In this document: positions 49,195 to 60,045 of the stretch, in pieces
Layout of the letters: every line of letters starts with the position of its first letter
How positions within the stretch are numbered: the first letter of the stretch is position 1
NCBI RefSeq assembly: GCF_001649575.2
Contig: NC_051449.1
Coordinates: forward strand, 15,790,359-15,854,358
DNA length: 64,000 bases
From: Kryptolebias marmoratus
Taxonomy: Eukaryota; Chordata; Actinopteri; Cyprinodontiformes; Rivulidae
Direction of reading: 5' to 3'
Made by a program: the position numbers and the translations under genes
Notes under the pieces: model-generated
The model's input: only the letters and a program-made list of their open reading frames with translations
Told to the model about the DNA's origin: nothing
Databases searched by the model: none

Positions 49195-49735
49195 CTTAAG
49201 AAATCCAGGAAGTGTATGTGCTCCATCAACAGCCTGACACAACATGCTTTATGACAGCAATAAAGGCAAAGCTGGGCAGACATTCAAAGCAGTGGAGTCC
49301 TGATAGCGCCGCGTGGAATCCATGCCAAGACTATTTGTGGGTGGTACCGAGTATCAAACAGATCCCTTTTAGCTCGCAGGGATGTTTTTTCATTAACATA
49401 ATACAGGGAGAAGGGACAATTAGACAAACTGTAATCCGTTACAGAATTACAGGAGAAATATAAAGCAGAACGGAAAAGGTGAGCGAAAACCAGACAAACA
49501 ACATCCCTGATATGTTGCTGCCAGCTGTAACGAAGAAACAGTTCTGCCTGATTTGACACTAACAAACAGCAGGAGGAGCAGCAGCAAAGGAAACTGTGAT
49601 TCAGTATCAAACATGTTCTTATGCTCACAATTCAGAGGAGCCGCAATGATCTTTATTGATTTTACAGCTAATGGGAGCACTTTCAGCAGTCTCAACAATG
49701 AAATTCAAAAAACCCACCAAGGTTTTCTCTGCAGG
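49195..49735. promoter_or_regulatory. candidate long conserved non-coding element
   Basis: About 540 bp with balanced composition, no repeat match and unusually few stops on either strand, including CTTTATGACAGCAATAAAGG, CATTAACATAATACAGGG, GGGACAATTAGACAAAC and CCGTTACAGAATTACAGG. No splice-bounded exon pattern or protein family fits, so a regulatory element is preferred. Conservation was not tested. Confidence 0.35.
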
Positions 49736-50189
49736 CGGGCATTTTCTTTTTCTTTTTTTTTTTTTTTAAAGCTCTGCAGTTATCTTTGTTTCTGGGCTCA
49801 CTGAATTCCCTTTTAAGTAATAAATATAGAAGTTATATTTGGGACGGTTGCTTCTCTGAATAAGTGCGCTTTTAGCTCTGTCGCTGTTTTTATTTCATGA
49901 GACCTGTACTGGGTGGAAATTTCAGAGGCAGAAATGACAAATATTTTGGACAATTAAAAGCAAAATAATTCACATTCACTGGAGATGGCTGCTGTTATTT
50001 TTGCTTTACTTGTTTTATTGGACTCAATATATAATGTTTGTGTAAAAAATATGTATTTTTGTCCTTAGAAAATGATGGTATTTGCTTTGATAAGCAGTAA
50101 GTCCTTCAATCTAAATAACAAAATCGCCTTGAAAAAAAATCCCATTGAGTTTTATCTCATGTGATACTTATCTAAAATAATAATCATCT

Positions 50190-50980
50190 TAAATATTTTA
50201 GTAGGGATTTCTGGTGCTCCTGAAGTTGATTCATGTCGTACCTTTTTAACAAAAGTTTCTATGTATCAGATCATGGGGTTCCTCAGGGTTCTGTTCTGGG
50301 GCTGCTTCTGTTGTTTTCTCTCTGTTCTCTAGGATAGATTTTTAATGAATATGACAACATCCCTTAGCACATTTATGCAGATAACATGCAGATGTGCTGT
50401 TCCTGTAAGGACTAAGTTATTGAACAGCAGTTAGCAGATAATTTAACTTAAATGAAACTCAGATGAGACCAAATGTCTGATCACTGCTCCTGAAAACATG
50501 AGTCCACAAATCTAGTGACACATTGGGAGGAGCCAGTTGACGAGATTTGGGCATCTGGTAAGGACACCGCCTAGACGCCTCCCTAGGGAGGTGTTCCGGG
50601 CATGTCAAACTGGGAGGACACCCCGGGGAAGACCCTGGACACCCTGGAGAGACGATGTCTCTTGGATGGCCTGGGAATGCCTTGGAGTCCAGCTGGAAGA
50701 GGAGGCTGTGGAGAGAGATGTCTGGGCTTCTCTGCTCAAGCTGCTGCCCCCACAACCTGACTCCCGAATAAGTGGCAGATAATAGATGGATGGATGGAAA
50801 CCCAGAAGTTTTTATTAAGTCAAACTTCTAGCAAGATTTTTCAATATTCTTCTTAACTGTTATGCAGTAGTCTTATGTTTACTTTTAATATTTCTCTCAT
50901 CTAATTTAATGTTATATAATGTGAAGCATTTTATGATTTTTATCTGTAAAAAGGTACGTTATAAAGAAACTTTATCCACT
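50190..50980 (+). mobile_element. dead L2-type LINE fragment with nested insertion
   Basis: Plus-strand pieces include GGTTCCTCAGGGTTCTGTTC (VPQGSVLG motif), ATTTATGCAGATAACATGCA (IYADNMQ, where YADD has become YADN) and LLTAPENMSP-like sequence. The end GCATTTTATGATTTTTATCT with GGTACGTTATAAAG is a decayed L2-type 3' terminus. It is interrupted at about 50520-50795. Confidence 0.65.
50520..50795 (+). mobile_element. 5'-truncated LINE 3' end (second LINE type)
   Basis: An 81-codon frame reads FGHLVRTPPRRLPREVFRAC, RGRPWTPWRDDVSWMAWECL and ASLLKLLPPQPDSRISG, then ATAGATGGATGGATGG. This is the C-terminus and tail of the LINE type also present at 61995-63140. It is GC-richer and far better preserved than the L2 copy around it, so it is a younger insertion. 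Confidence 0.75.
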
Positions 50981-51029
50981 CACTATTTATTTCTGCCCGA
51001 AAGCAGAAGACTGTTTGGTAAATTACTCA

Positions 51030-51115
51030 TACAAGGTAGGTAGGTAGGTAGGTACATTTATTTATACAACACTTTCCAGCACAAGGCAACTTACAAGTTG
51101 GTCACCTCAGTGGTT
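51030..51115 (-). mobile_element. L2-type LINE 3' tail, reverse orientation
   Basis: (GGTA)n at 51034-51054 followed by CATTTATTTATACAACACTT and CAGCACAAGGCAACTTACAA is the reverse of the 11170-11292 signature. Confidence 0.6.
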
Positions 51116-51429
51116 TGACCTAATTTTAACACAAAACAAACTTTATATTTGGCGGCTACATTACAGTTACGGTTAAACACAGCCAGCATTTTTAGGTTTA
51201 TAGTCAGTTCTCTTGGTTTTCAGTGTCTGTGATCTTGCCCTTCTGGCACTGAAGGAAAGAGATGCAGCAACCTGACATCTGTCATTGAAATATTTTTTGG
51301 ACATCTGAAAACAAGTGAACAGTACATTTAGTGACCAGAGCAGGCAGCACTCTGTAGTGTACATGCGACCTGATACAAAGAGACTTGGTTTGACGTGAGT
51401 CATGCATAACTTGTCTACACGTTTTAGCA

Positions 51430-51770
51430 CATTGACGCACGGCCTGATTAACTCATCTAATGGTCACATTATTTACATGTTTCCTCACTTGACATTAATA
51501 TTTGATGTTGGGCTTGCAAGCACATCTAATTAACACCGTGAGTGAGAATGTGAAGCAGCAGACACAAATGCTCCTCACAATGAAGACATTATTTAAATGC
51601 TTCTCGAAATGTGTCCTCTCATGGTCAATATGGACTCTTTTCTAATTAGTCTACTAATGAGGAGGACTGTGTAACACACAGCTGGTCTGAAGTGCAAACA
51701 AAGGCACGGCAAAAGTCTACAACTGTGCTAATGACTCTCTGATGCTGCTCCGCTTGTGTTCAAAAGGGAA
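51430..51770. promoter_or_regulatory. candidate conserved enhancer, homeodomain-site rich
   Basis: Repeat-free block with CTGATTAACTCATCTAATGG, CATTAATATTTGATG, CACATCTAATTAACACC, ATTATTTAAATGC and TTTTCTAATTAGTCTACTAA, then GTGCTAATGACTC. This is the densest TAATTA grouping in the window. Composition and position in a neural gene's intron suggest an enhancer. Confidence 0.4.
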
Positions 51771-52489
51771 AAAAAAGCATCCTAAGACAGATGGAAGTGG
51801 AGATAATAGGTTTTAACAAGAACTAAAAGTCAAAGTTAAAACTGGACAGTCTTTGTAGGTTTCCGCAAAGGATGTCGAAGAGGGGCACACCTTTGAGCAG
51901 TTTGCAGATAGGCCCACACTCCAATTTGCACAGTTATCTTTTTTTTCTAACCAAAATGGATAAAAGTGAAAGAAAAAAAATAGGCGTGTGTACATTATTA
52001 ACATACAGAGGACAGGGTAGTCCAGTTCCCTTGCTAGGTGGAATACTTTGCGTATTTGTGTCATTCTGTACCATATGCAGTATGTTAGCATTTGTACAAA
52101 GTTCAGTTGTAAAAAAAAGAAACATACTTAAAGTGGTTTGGCTACAAGAGGAAAAACTTTCGACAAAACACAATATTCTATAAAACATACAAGAAAATTG
52201 TTACAGCTAAAGGTAAAAACACAAACGTGTTTCTTCATTTAGAGCAAAAACACAGTGGAGTACCACCAGGTAATAAAGGTATGCTATTAGGAGCCACAAT
52301 CAGTTGATTATGTCCATTTAAAAGGTAAATAAAAGGCTCAACTGGGCATTACGGGAGTAATCAGTAGTTAATTTGTGTGGCAACAGGAGCAAAACGTGGA
52401 TTCAGTTACATATAGTTTAGCCAAGGATATGATGCCTGGACAATCGGTGTTTGTATTGCTGCCGTTTGTCACCTGCCACCGAAGGCAGA

Positions 52490-52800
52490 AAGGGTGAAAA
52501 TACTTTTGCTCCTGTGTGCATGTGTGTGTTAGTTTGTCTGTCGTGTTAGGAAAATAGCTCATGAACCACTGCACAGGTTTCAATTAAACTTTCAGGAAGT
52601 AGTCACCGCATGGATATTTACAGCTTATTCATTTCTGGAGTCAGTCAAATACAAGATGGCCGCCACAGCCAATCGACTTTAGTAAACACAGAAATGACTG
52701 TAGTTCAGTCCGTTTTAATTTTAGCTAAAATATGGTGTGGCAATAGCTGAGACTAACAACAACTCTGAGCATTACACATTTTTGCTTAAAACTTTGGTAT
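52490..52800 (+). repeat. family X dispersed repeat
   Basis: TAGTTTGTCTGTCGTGTTAG, ATAGCTCATGAACCACTGCA, TCTGGAGTCAGTCAAATACA, GATGGCCGCCACAGCCAATC, TTTTAGCTAAAATATGGTGT and GCAATAGCTGAGACT appear in family order. Confidence 0.75.
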
Positions 52801-53232
52801 CGACTCTGTTTGTTAGCAAAATATCAAATGAACCAGAAACAGGACAGACCAGGTATGAATGACCAGAATCTGACAGTGACAGAGTAACCATGGAGATTGT
52901 ATAGTCACTAGGATGGAGGATTGGTGAGTGCTGGTTAATAAACAGAACAACAGGTGTTGAGTATTCAGGGGAAACTAGGTAACCTTGACTGGTAACACGG
53001 AAACACAAAAAGTCTAACTGCCTGACTAAATTAGTAACAGAAAACTGATTAACTGAGAAACAGGCATAATGAAGCAGGAGAAGCAAACAAAACAGAACAA
53101 AAACCCTCACTCTTTCAGCTAAACAACATAAGAAAATACAAAAATGGCTATAACTCAATCACTTTTACAGATACTGAGCTAAGATTTGGTGTGGTAGTAG
53201 ATGAGAGGAATTTACATCACAGACTTTGATTC

Positions 53233-53381
53233 ATCCATCCATCCATCCATCCATCCATCCATCCATCCATCCATCCATCCATCCATCCATCCATCCATCC
53301 ATCCATCCATCCATCCATCCATCCATCCATCCATCCATCCATCCATCCATCCATCCATCCATCCATCCATCCATCCATCCA
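53233..53381. repeat. (ATCC)n tetranucleotide microsatellite
   Basis: About 37 uninterrupted ATCC units (149 bp). Read on either strand it gives artefactual frames (SIHP or WMDG repeats). Confidence 0.98.
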
Positions 53382-53470
53382 TTTTCCTTCCTCACTTTTT
53401 CCTTTCCGGGTCGCTGGAGTCAATGTGCCAAAGGCGAGGTACACCGTAGTCAGGTTGCCATTCCATCCCA
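53382..53470 (-). mobile_element. SINE-like 3' end joined to the (ATCC)n array
   Basis: ATTTTCCTTCCTCACTTTTT, CCGGGTCGCTGGAGTC and GCGAGGTACACCGTAGTCAG are the complement of the end of the (TGGA)-tailed repeat, so the microsatellite is its expanded tail. Confidence 0.6.
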
Positions 53471-54479
53471 TGGCTTTTAATGAAACACTTAGAAAGTAAT
53501 CATTGGATGTACATCTACAATTGCTTAACTTTTGGATTCAACCCAATTCAAGGAGGCTGCCACAGCTAATTGACCTCAGCTAACAAAAAAATGACTGTAA
53601 CTTTATCAAGTTTGCAGATACTGTGCCGAAGTTTGACGTAGCTGTAACAGAGAGTCATCTTCACCCCAAGTGCTGACACATCTCACAGGATGAGATCATG
53701 AGATCCCGTATAATGTTATTTTAAGGTTTGACCAAAGCAGCTATAACTCCGTCCCTTTTCGGCACGAGATACATTTTATTTTAACACTCTCGCATAAAAA
53801 GGCAGTGGGCGAGATGCGTTCCTTCTAGGAATGCGATGCCTATAATTTATTTTTGTACTAAAAATGCGAGGTTACAGCATGTGAAGGCTATTAAACTACT
53901 TAAGTAGTTATTAAAGTAATGTATGAGGCAATTATGTTTTACAAAAGATTTATGAGGAAAACAATTTAAAATACTTTAGTCCTTGGATTCAACTATTACT
54001 GAACTGCACGGCTGCTGTTTGCAGGGCCCTTGCAGCAACAGACCCACAGAGGCATTATGCACAAAAGCTCAGAAAAAAAAAAATTAAATATGAAAAACAC
54101 CCCATGTTTCTTTGCACTAATAAGTTTCGCTACCAGCAAGTTGCAGTTACGGAAAAAAAAAAAAAGGTTGTTTTTGCAATATTGTTATAACCATCATTGC
54201 AGATTTCTTTGAGATGTCATGATATGATTTGGAGGTTATGTCACCCACCCATAGCAGCCAAAAACAACCCCCCCCCGAGCTGCATGTTCACCCCAAAGTT
54301 CCTCACACCGAACACCAACCCTGAACCCAAAGCAGAGGCTTTCAAAACACAGAGGAGAGGGAAAACCTGGCACCGCGACGAGTCTGTGTTTATTCCACCG
54401 TGAGGCGAATACAGTAGAAGATGGAAGCTCTCTTTTCCTCCCTCTGTCTTTCTCTGTGTGAAGTTAACATCACCTCCTG

Positions 54480-54790
54480 CCCACCCTTGGCGCAGGGAAT
54501 TGAATCTTAATTACCTAGATGCTCCATCTTATGTTTCATGGATGAGTGACCTCATTTGTTAGTTCTTCCCTCTCCTCACACGCCACGCGCTCAGTGGCTG
54601 AGAACTTGTGCGAACCCAGTTAATGTCCCAAAGATCCAGCCTAATAGGTTGCATGTTAGATCTAACATGGTATTGATGAGCTAATTTCAGTCCCTTAGGG
54701 TGCTCCATTATTAGATTGGCTTGTAGGATTTGCACCTCAGCCCGAGAGTCACCGTGTGTTGTCACCTGTCTCGCTCAGTTCAGTTATTTA
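54480..54790. promoter_or_regulatory. candidate conserved non-coding element
   Basis: Repeat-free, higher-complexity block with GAATCTTAATTACCTAGATG, TCATGGATGAGTGACCTCA, GATGAGCTAATTTCAG and TCCATTATTAGATTGGC. It sits between family X clusters, which makes its lack of repeats noticeable. Confidence 0.35.
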
Positions 54791-54924
54791 TCTTCAAAAT
54801 TCAGTCATGACGACATTTAGTGGACAGTCTTAGGTTGCCTATGGTGCAGATACAAATGAATAATCTTATTAAATTTCATCTCATTGCGAATCGCTCTATA
54901 AGGATCATCGCCCCCCACTGTGAA

Positions 54925-55310
54925 AGGCAAGCAATTATGTAATGTCCTGTGGCTGTGTTTGTTTTTCTGTCTGTTAGCAAAATATCTCAGGAATCGCCCA
55001 AGAGATTGTAACCAAACTTACAGAATGTGATGATTAAATGTACGCCTACAATTGATTAACTTCTGGAGTCAACCCAATTCAAGATGACCACCACAGCTAA
55101 ATGATTGTAGCAAATGCAGAAGTAGCTATAACTCAGTCAGCTTTATAAATATTGAGCCAAAATGTATTGCGGTAGTAGCTGAGACTTATCCCATCTCATA
55201 CACGGAGTGCTAACAGGTCAAACAAGATTTTTGTTTAAAACTTTGGCATGCAAGGTGCCAAGCAATGCTTCTTCTTTCAAGAAGTGCCACTTTTATTTAC
55301 CTTGTAGTTT
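54925..55310 (+). repeat. family X dispersed repeat, near-complete copy
   Basis: From GTGAAAGGCAAGCAATTATG through TCTGTCTGTTAGCAAAATAT, TTCTGGAGTCAACCCAATTC, AAGATGACCACCACAGC and CTATAACTCAGTCAGC to CTTTGGCATGCAAGGTGCCA and AGAAGTGCCAC. Together with 12285-12690 it defines the unit of about 380-400 bp. Confidence 0.75.
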
Positions 55311-55609
55311 TGTCTACATATTAAAGTGAGTTTAAAGAAACAGAATGTCATTTTTTTCCTTTCTGTTCATCAAATCAGTTAATATAGCACAAAGAATTCC
55401 AAAAATAAACCACTATAATTGTCCCTTTTGCTTGAAATTTAATTAATACCATAATGTTTTAGCTTTGTCTTTGTTTGTTCTGTGTTTTGTTTCTTTTATG
55501 CTGACAAATTAATTTTACTCAAAGCAGAACATTAGTGCGATTAGGAAAGCGTGTACCAATAACTACAAAAGTTGAATTTTTCAATAGAGTGACAGGACAA
55601 TGAGATTTC

Positions 55610-56465
55610 AAGATGTGTTCGTGCTTAAAGTATGTGCTTAGGGAGGCTCTTAACTGCTACTACATCAAACTGAGCTCAAATATTAGGAGCCTAACTGAGT
55701 TTTATCGCCATTTTTGCGTTGGTCAATTAGTTGTGGGGGCCATCATGAATTGGACTGACTCCTAAATGTAATCAGTTGTAGATGTATATGCAGTCGTTAT
55801 GTTCTGAGAGTTTCACTAAAATCTGTCCAGTGATTTATGAGACATTTTGCTAACAGACAAGACAGGGTTGACGCCAACAGTTAATGCCAAGGTTTCATGC
55901 AAAAATACAGAACAATGTGTGGCTCTGTAAATGTAGCACGTGTAGGGGATGATGCTCAGCTACCGCCACACCAAATTTCAGCCTAATATTTGCACATTTT
56001 TCTCATTTTCGTGTTTGCTGCAGTGGCCATCTTGATTAGGAATGGCTTTAACGGTTTTTGAGTTGTACATGTGCATCCAATAATTAGTTTCTGCAGGTTT
56101 CATTAAAATTTATCCAGTAGTTCATGAGATATTTTGCTAACAGACAGAAAGCGTTGACTGTAACAGTCAATGGTAAAGCTCTAGTGTGATCAGTTAGTCG
56201 TCAGAATATATGTTGGGGGTCAGTCTCAGCTACTACCACACCAAATTTTAGCACAATATCAGTAAAATCAACTGAGATAGAGTCACTTCTCTGTGGGCTA
56301 TGGTTGCATAGCCATGGCGGCCATCTTGACTTTTGTTGACTCCAAAATTTATTCAGTTGTAGATATCCAATTATAACTTTCTGAAAATTTCATTAAAATC
56401 CATCCAGTGCATTCATGAAATATTTTGCTAATGCTACAGACAAACAAACACACAAGCAAATTCTA
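55610..56465 (-). repeat. family X dispersed repeat, three head-to-tail copies
   Basis: Copies start near 55610, 55905 and 56190, all in reverse orientation, each running from CTCAGCTAC(T/C)(A/G)CCACACCAA-type sequence to ACATTTTGCTAACAGACA-type sequence. They lie opposite in orientation to the adjoining copy at 54925. Confidence 0.75.
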
Positions 56466-56999
56466 AAGGTGGTATGAATGTTTTTGGAGTTTCGAAATGA
56501 TAAATGACTGGTGGTTGGTGGGTGTTATTCTCCTTTTCCCCACAAAATCATATAATCTGTAATCTGACACACACATGGCCGAATTAGCATGGAAAATAAA
56601 AATAAAAAACCCTGCAGGTTTTTTTTTCTTCTTTTTTTTTTTTTGTCGAATAAAGTTTTCAGCATATCCCAGCAGACAAAACTCAACCCAACTTCCCCAG
56701 AAGCTGAAAAACAAAAACGCTGAGCGTCGTGGAAGATTTGTGTGTCAGAGGAGGCAGGAGAAGAAACAAAAACCCAGACACGGAGGGAGGGAGAATCAAT
56801 AAACGCTAACACAGAACTCTGAAAGCCAAACATTATTTGCCATGTAGATTTCCCTCCTCCATCTTTGTGCATTCATTTTGCATCCCAGTTCCCCCCCCCC
56901 GTGCAGCAGTTGTGAGTGTGTAAATGCGTAAGTGGATCGTGTGTTCCCTAAAATTAGATAAAACTTTGATGAGCCTCTCAACACAGGCGTGCCTGGGGC

Positions 57000-57860
57000 A
57001 ATACAGCGTGCCTGTGCTGTCCCTGTGTACGCCTCGTGCGCCTTCGCTGACATTTTCAGCTCATTACTCAACCACACAACCCTTTGAAAAGAACTAAAGG
57101 CCTATTTTTGAATTTATTTTTTAATTTTTTAGGATAAACAGCAAAAAGTTCTCTCCGTGATAAAATGCACAACGCCAGCGCAGCAGGAAAACCTTCACAA
57201 TTACACGTCCTTTTCCTCTTCATTCCGACACTCAGTCGGCGCGCCTTTATAAAGTTTTCAATACCCAGCAATAAAAAATAAATAAATAAAGAGGCGCAAC
57301 TTTGCAAAATCAGTTGCTGGTAAAATGAGGCTAAATGAATGCACAAAAAGCCTGTTTACCTCGCTAATGTCGCTCACCAATTTCCCGCACACACACACAC
57401 ACGCCTGCGCGCGCACAATTACCTGAACTCTGCAGGGAGACACAATGCGCTCACAAAGAGTAGGAAAAGCTGCCAGAAACCTGTCTCCAATTAAATCCTG
57501 CCTACACCTTCCAAGTCATTAAGAAGAGAGCTGGTAATGTGTTGAGACGTCGCAAAGAAAGAAAAGAAAATCTTCGGCCAATTACGAAAGTGACGCCCGA
57601 CTTATTCTACAGCGTCGTATCATTACATCACACACCTGTGCCTCTCAGACTGTGATATATAGTTTTGATGAAGCCGACCGGCGTGTTGAAATTGGATTTA
57701 ACAGGAGTGAGATTGTACACCTGAAGGGGTCCCTGCCAGCATGACTCAGCATGTTAAAGCTCAACTTTCTTTCTGACAAACTTTGTCAACTTCAGTGCAG
57801 CGCGGTAAATGCAGCGACTTTACCGGGGAAGTTGAAAACAAGTTAAATCTCACTAACGTT
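57000..57860. promoter_or_regulatory. CpG-rich intronic block with a TATA-like palindrome
   Basis: Many CpGs cluster in an otherwise AT-rich intron, for example GTCGGCGCGCC at 57235-57245, GCGCGCGC near 57408, GAAAGTGACGCCCGAC and GAAGCCGACCGGCGTG. CTTTATAAAG at 57245-57254 directly adjoins GGCGCGCC and reads as a TATA box on either strand. It could be an alternative promoter or enhancer; no transcript evidence exists here. Confidence 0.3.
57388..57402. repeat. short (CA)n tract
   Basis: About 15 bp of CA repeats inside the CpG-rich block, followed by alternating CG (possible Z-DNA). Confidence 0.9.
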
Positions 57861-58084
57861 GCAGGGTTTGTGCTTTTAAAGCACAAATAATAAAGTGCAA
57901 TGATTTGGGTTTTTTTTAGCGTTGTTTTATACTTTTGTTGACATTGCAAGGTTGTCTTTGAAATGCAGGGACCATGTATAGTTACCATCAGGATGCCAAT
58001 ATAAGATGAGCATCTACAATATTTTGTAGTTTATTTCAAGTGAAACTATAAAAATATAAAATATTTTGATAAATATGAATATTG

Positions 58085-58325
58085 TAACTCCAGTTTCCTC
58101 CCACAGACCAAAAACATGCATGTTAGGTTAATCGATGACTCTAAAATTGTCCCTAGGAGTGAGTGAGACTGTGAATGGTTGTTTGTCTCGTTTGTCTCTA
58201 TGTGGCCCTGCGATGGACTTGCGACCTGTCCAGGGTGTCCCCCGCCTCTTGCACAGTGACTGCTGGGGTTAGGCACCAGCTTCCCACAACCCAAAATGGA
58301 GAAGCGGGTAAAGAAAATGGATTGA
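58085..58325 (+). mobile_element. SINE-like repeat, 3' two thirds
   Basis: CTCCAGTTTCCTCCCACAGA, AAAAACATGCATGTTAGGTT, AATCGATGACTCTAAAATTG, CCTGCGATGGACTTGCGACC, TGTCCAGGGTGTCCCCCGCC, TGACTGCTGGGGTTAGGCAC and a tail AAGAAAATGGATTGATG. This is the best preserved copy of the family here. Confidence 0.85.
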
Positions 58326-59280
58326 TGAATATTGTACTGTAAAATGTAAGAAAAACTTGTCAATGATAATGTGACTGTAGCTCGAAAAATCCAACTTCCA
58401 TCGAAGAAAAAAAAAATAAATAAAGTTGATTTGCTGTTTGCCTCCATAGGAAATAGTTTCTCTTCAGAACTAGCTGCACTTTTTTTTTGGCACAAACTAA
58501 AACCAGTAATTTGAATCACACGGATCCTGTTAAATGCGCATTTTGGCTGAAATAAATTTTATGACTTTGAGGAATGAAAAAAAAAAAAAAAGACAACAAC
58601 TCAGCCACAAACCTGTTAGTTTGTCACTAATCATCACTGCTTGTCACCAAATTTCACGAGTAATTATCATTAAGATAATCACCACAGCCCTTCACAGGTA
58701 CAAACTGTATAAACACGGCGGTAGCGAGCATAAACAGCCTCCAGCTTGGAGCAATAAATCATCACCATCCCACCTGCTCCATCTGAAGCTGGAATTAAAC
58801 AAACTTATGCAACATAGCCCCCATCCAGCTGTCCACAGCTCATCTTTCTTATTTATGGACTGCAACAGTCTGCAGCCAGCATCGACAGTGAGACATCAAA
58901 AGTGTGCTATCAAAGCAGCTGGATGTTAAATGAAACTAAAATAACACTTAAAAAAAGACCTATTTATCAAGTAATACCACCTACATCAATTAAAGCATTG
59001 ATTAAAAGTGCTTTTAGTGAGAAGCACAAGTGTATATTTATATTTAAGAGGGTTAAAAGTACAGGAGAGTGATTAAAAATCAGCTAATATGCAAAATGTT
59101 TCTTAAGTTTGCACTAGTTATCTCAGGAGACATGAATCTTAAGACTGAGGACAGATTCGGGCTCTCACTTCATGACTTAAAGTACATCTTAGTGTTACTA
59201 TAATTCTACACAGTGAAGCTTCAGCATCCATGACAAGCCACTTCTTTTTTCAACAACTTACAGCATCTGTTTCATCAGTT
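58326..59280. other. intron interval, no gene recognised
   Basis: A frame of 131 codons at 58534-58929 contains a poly-Lys run from poly(A) and no family motif. 58660-58930 is repeat-poor. Confidence 0.35.
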
Positions 59281-59862
59281 CTACAGTTACACACATGAAA
59301 TTGCTGAGTTAAAAACAACCCAATTTGTAACCCAGCACTGGGTCAAAGTTGGACCGAGCCAACGCAGGGTAGTCTTAACTAGACAGATTTGGTTTATCTG
59401 TAAAAATGGCTTAAAATGGTGCATTTATTGAACTAGAACTATTAAAAATAACAATTCAAAGTCTGCCTTATTATAAAACACAACTTGGGTTAGTGCTAGG
59501 TAGCTGGCACTAACCTCTATTAGCTAGCACCAACTGTTTATTTTAGGTAACCAAACTCAACGTTTAGTACAAACTAAAGATATTAAAAAATTACAACCAG
59601 GTTTAATATGTTCTAACAAGTTAGGTTTTCCAGTCTTTCCTTAACTTATTACGTCCTAAATTAGAGGTCCAGTCAAGTTTGATTTGGTCAACGTATAGCT
59701 TGAAATGGTGGACTGTGAAGAATGACACGACACATGTCCAATATTGGGTTAAAAGGTTTGAATATTGGTCAAAATATTGGACCCAATATTGGGTCAAACC
59801 AACCCAACATATGACCCAACAGCTTTAACTCAGCAACTGAGTTATCCAAATAATTTACAGTG
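59281..59862. mobile_element. DNA-transposon-like repeat with AACCCA/TGGGTT termini
   Basis: The left end TTGCTGAGTTAAAAACAACC then AACCCAGCACTGGGTCAAAG mirrors the right end, where GGTCAAACCAACCCAACATA leads to TTTAACTCAGCAACTGAG and TTTACAGTGTG. The ends are an aged inverted repeat of a very common fish element (CACTGTAAA...GGGTTAAA). Short GGGTCAAA repeats recur at 59740-59800. No coding capacity. Confidence 0.65.
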
Positions 59863-60045
59863 TGTGCAATCTTATGTCATCTACATTAGGTTGAAACACT
59901 ATCTGACCCTAATTCTATTATAAACCAAAAATCCCACTAATGTTATAAAATATGTACACTTTCCCACTGTTTTAGACACCAGATAAAAGCACTGAAACTC
60001 AAAATCAGTTTAGCACGGTTGCTTGTAAACATCTGCCGCCCATAC

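Larger units (their letters stand above)
53130..53760 (+). repeat. family X copies split by a SINE tail and (TCCA)n
   Basis: 53138-53220 carries the later part of the unit (ATGGCTATAACTCAATCACT, GATTTGGTGTGGTAGTAGAT) and 53475-53760 carries another copy from AGTAATCATTGGATG onward. Between them sit the expanded (TCCA)n and a reverse SINE-like end. Confidence 0.65.
23369..60045 (-). other. large brinp3 intron (36.7 kb)
   Basis: Bounded by donor G|GTATGG at 60046 and acceptor CTGCAG at 23369, both on the minus strand. It contains repeat relics (listed separately), microsatellites and several repeat-poor stretches with clustered TAATTA-type motifs. No internal coding exon matching BRINP was seen, and the exons on either side join perfectly without one. 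Confidence 0.8.

Noticed and set aside
50459..50755. 98-codon minus-strand frame
   Set aside because: It is antisense to the better-supported LINE C-terminal frame.
53201..53480. Frames of 82-84 codons on both strands made of SIHP or WMDG repeats
   Set aside because: They are direct readings of the (ATCC)n microsatellite.
58046..58519. 157-codon minus-strand frame
   Set aside because: It runs across the SINE-like repeat in reverse; the apparent protein is repeat sequence.
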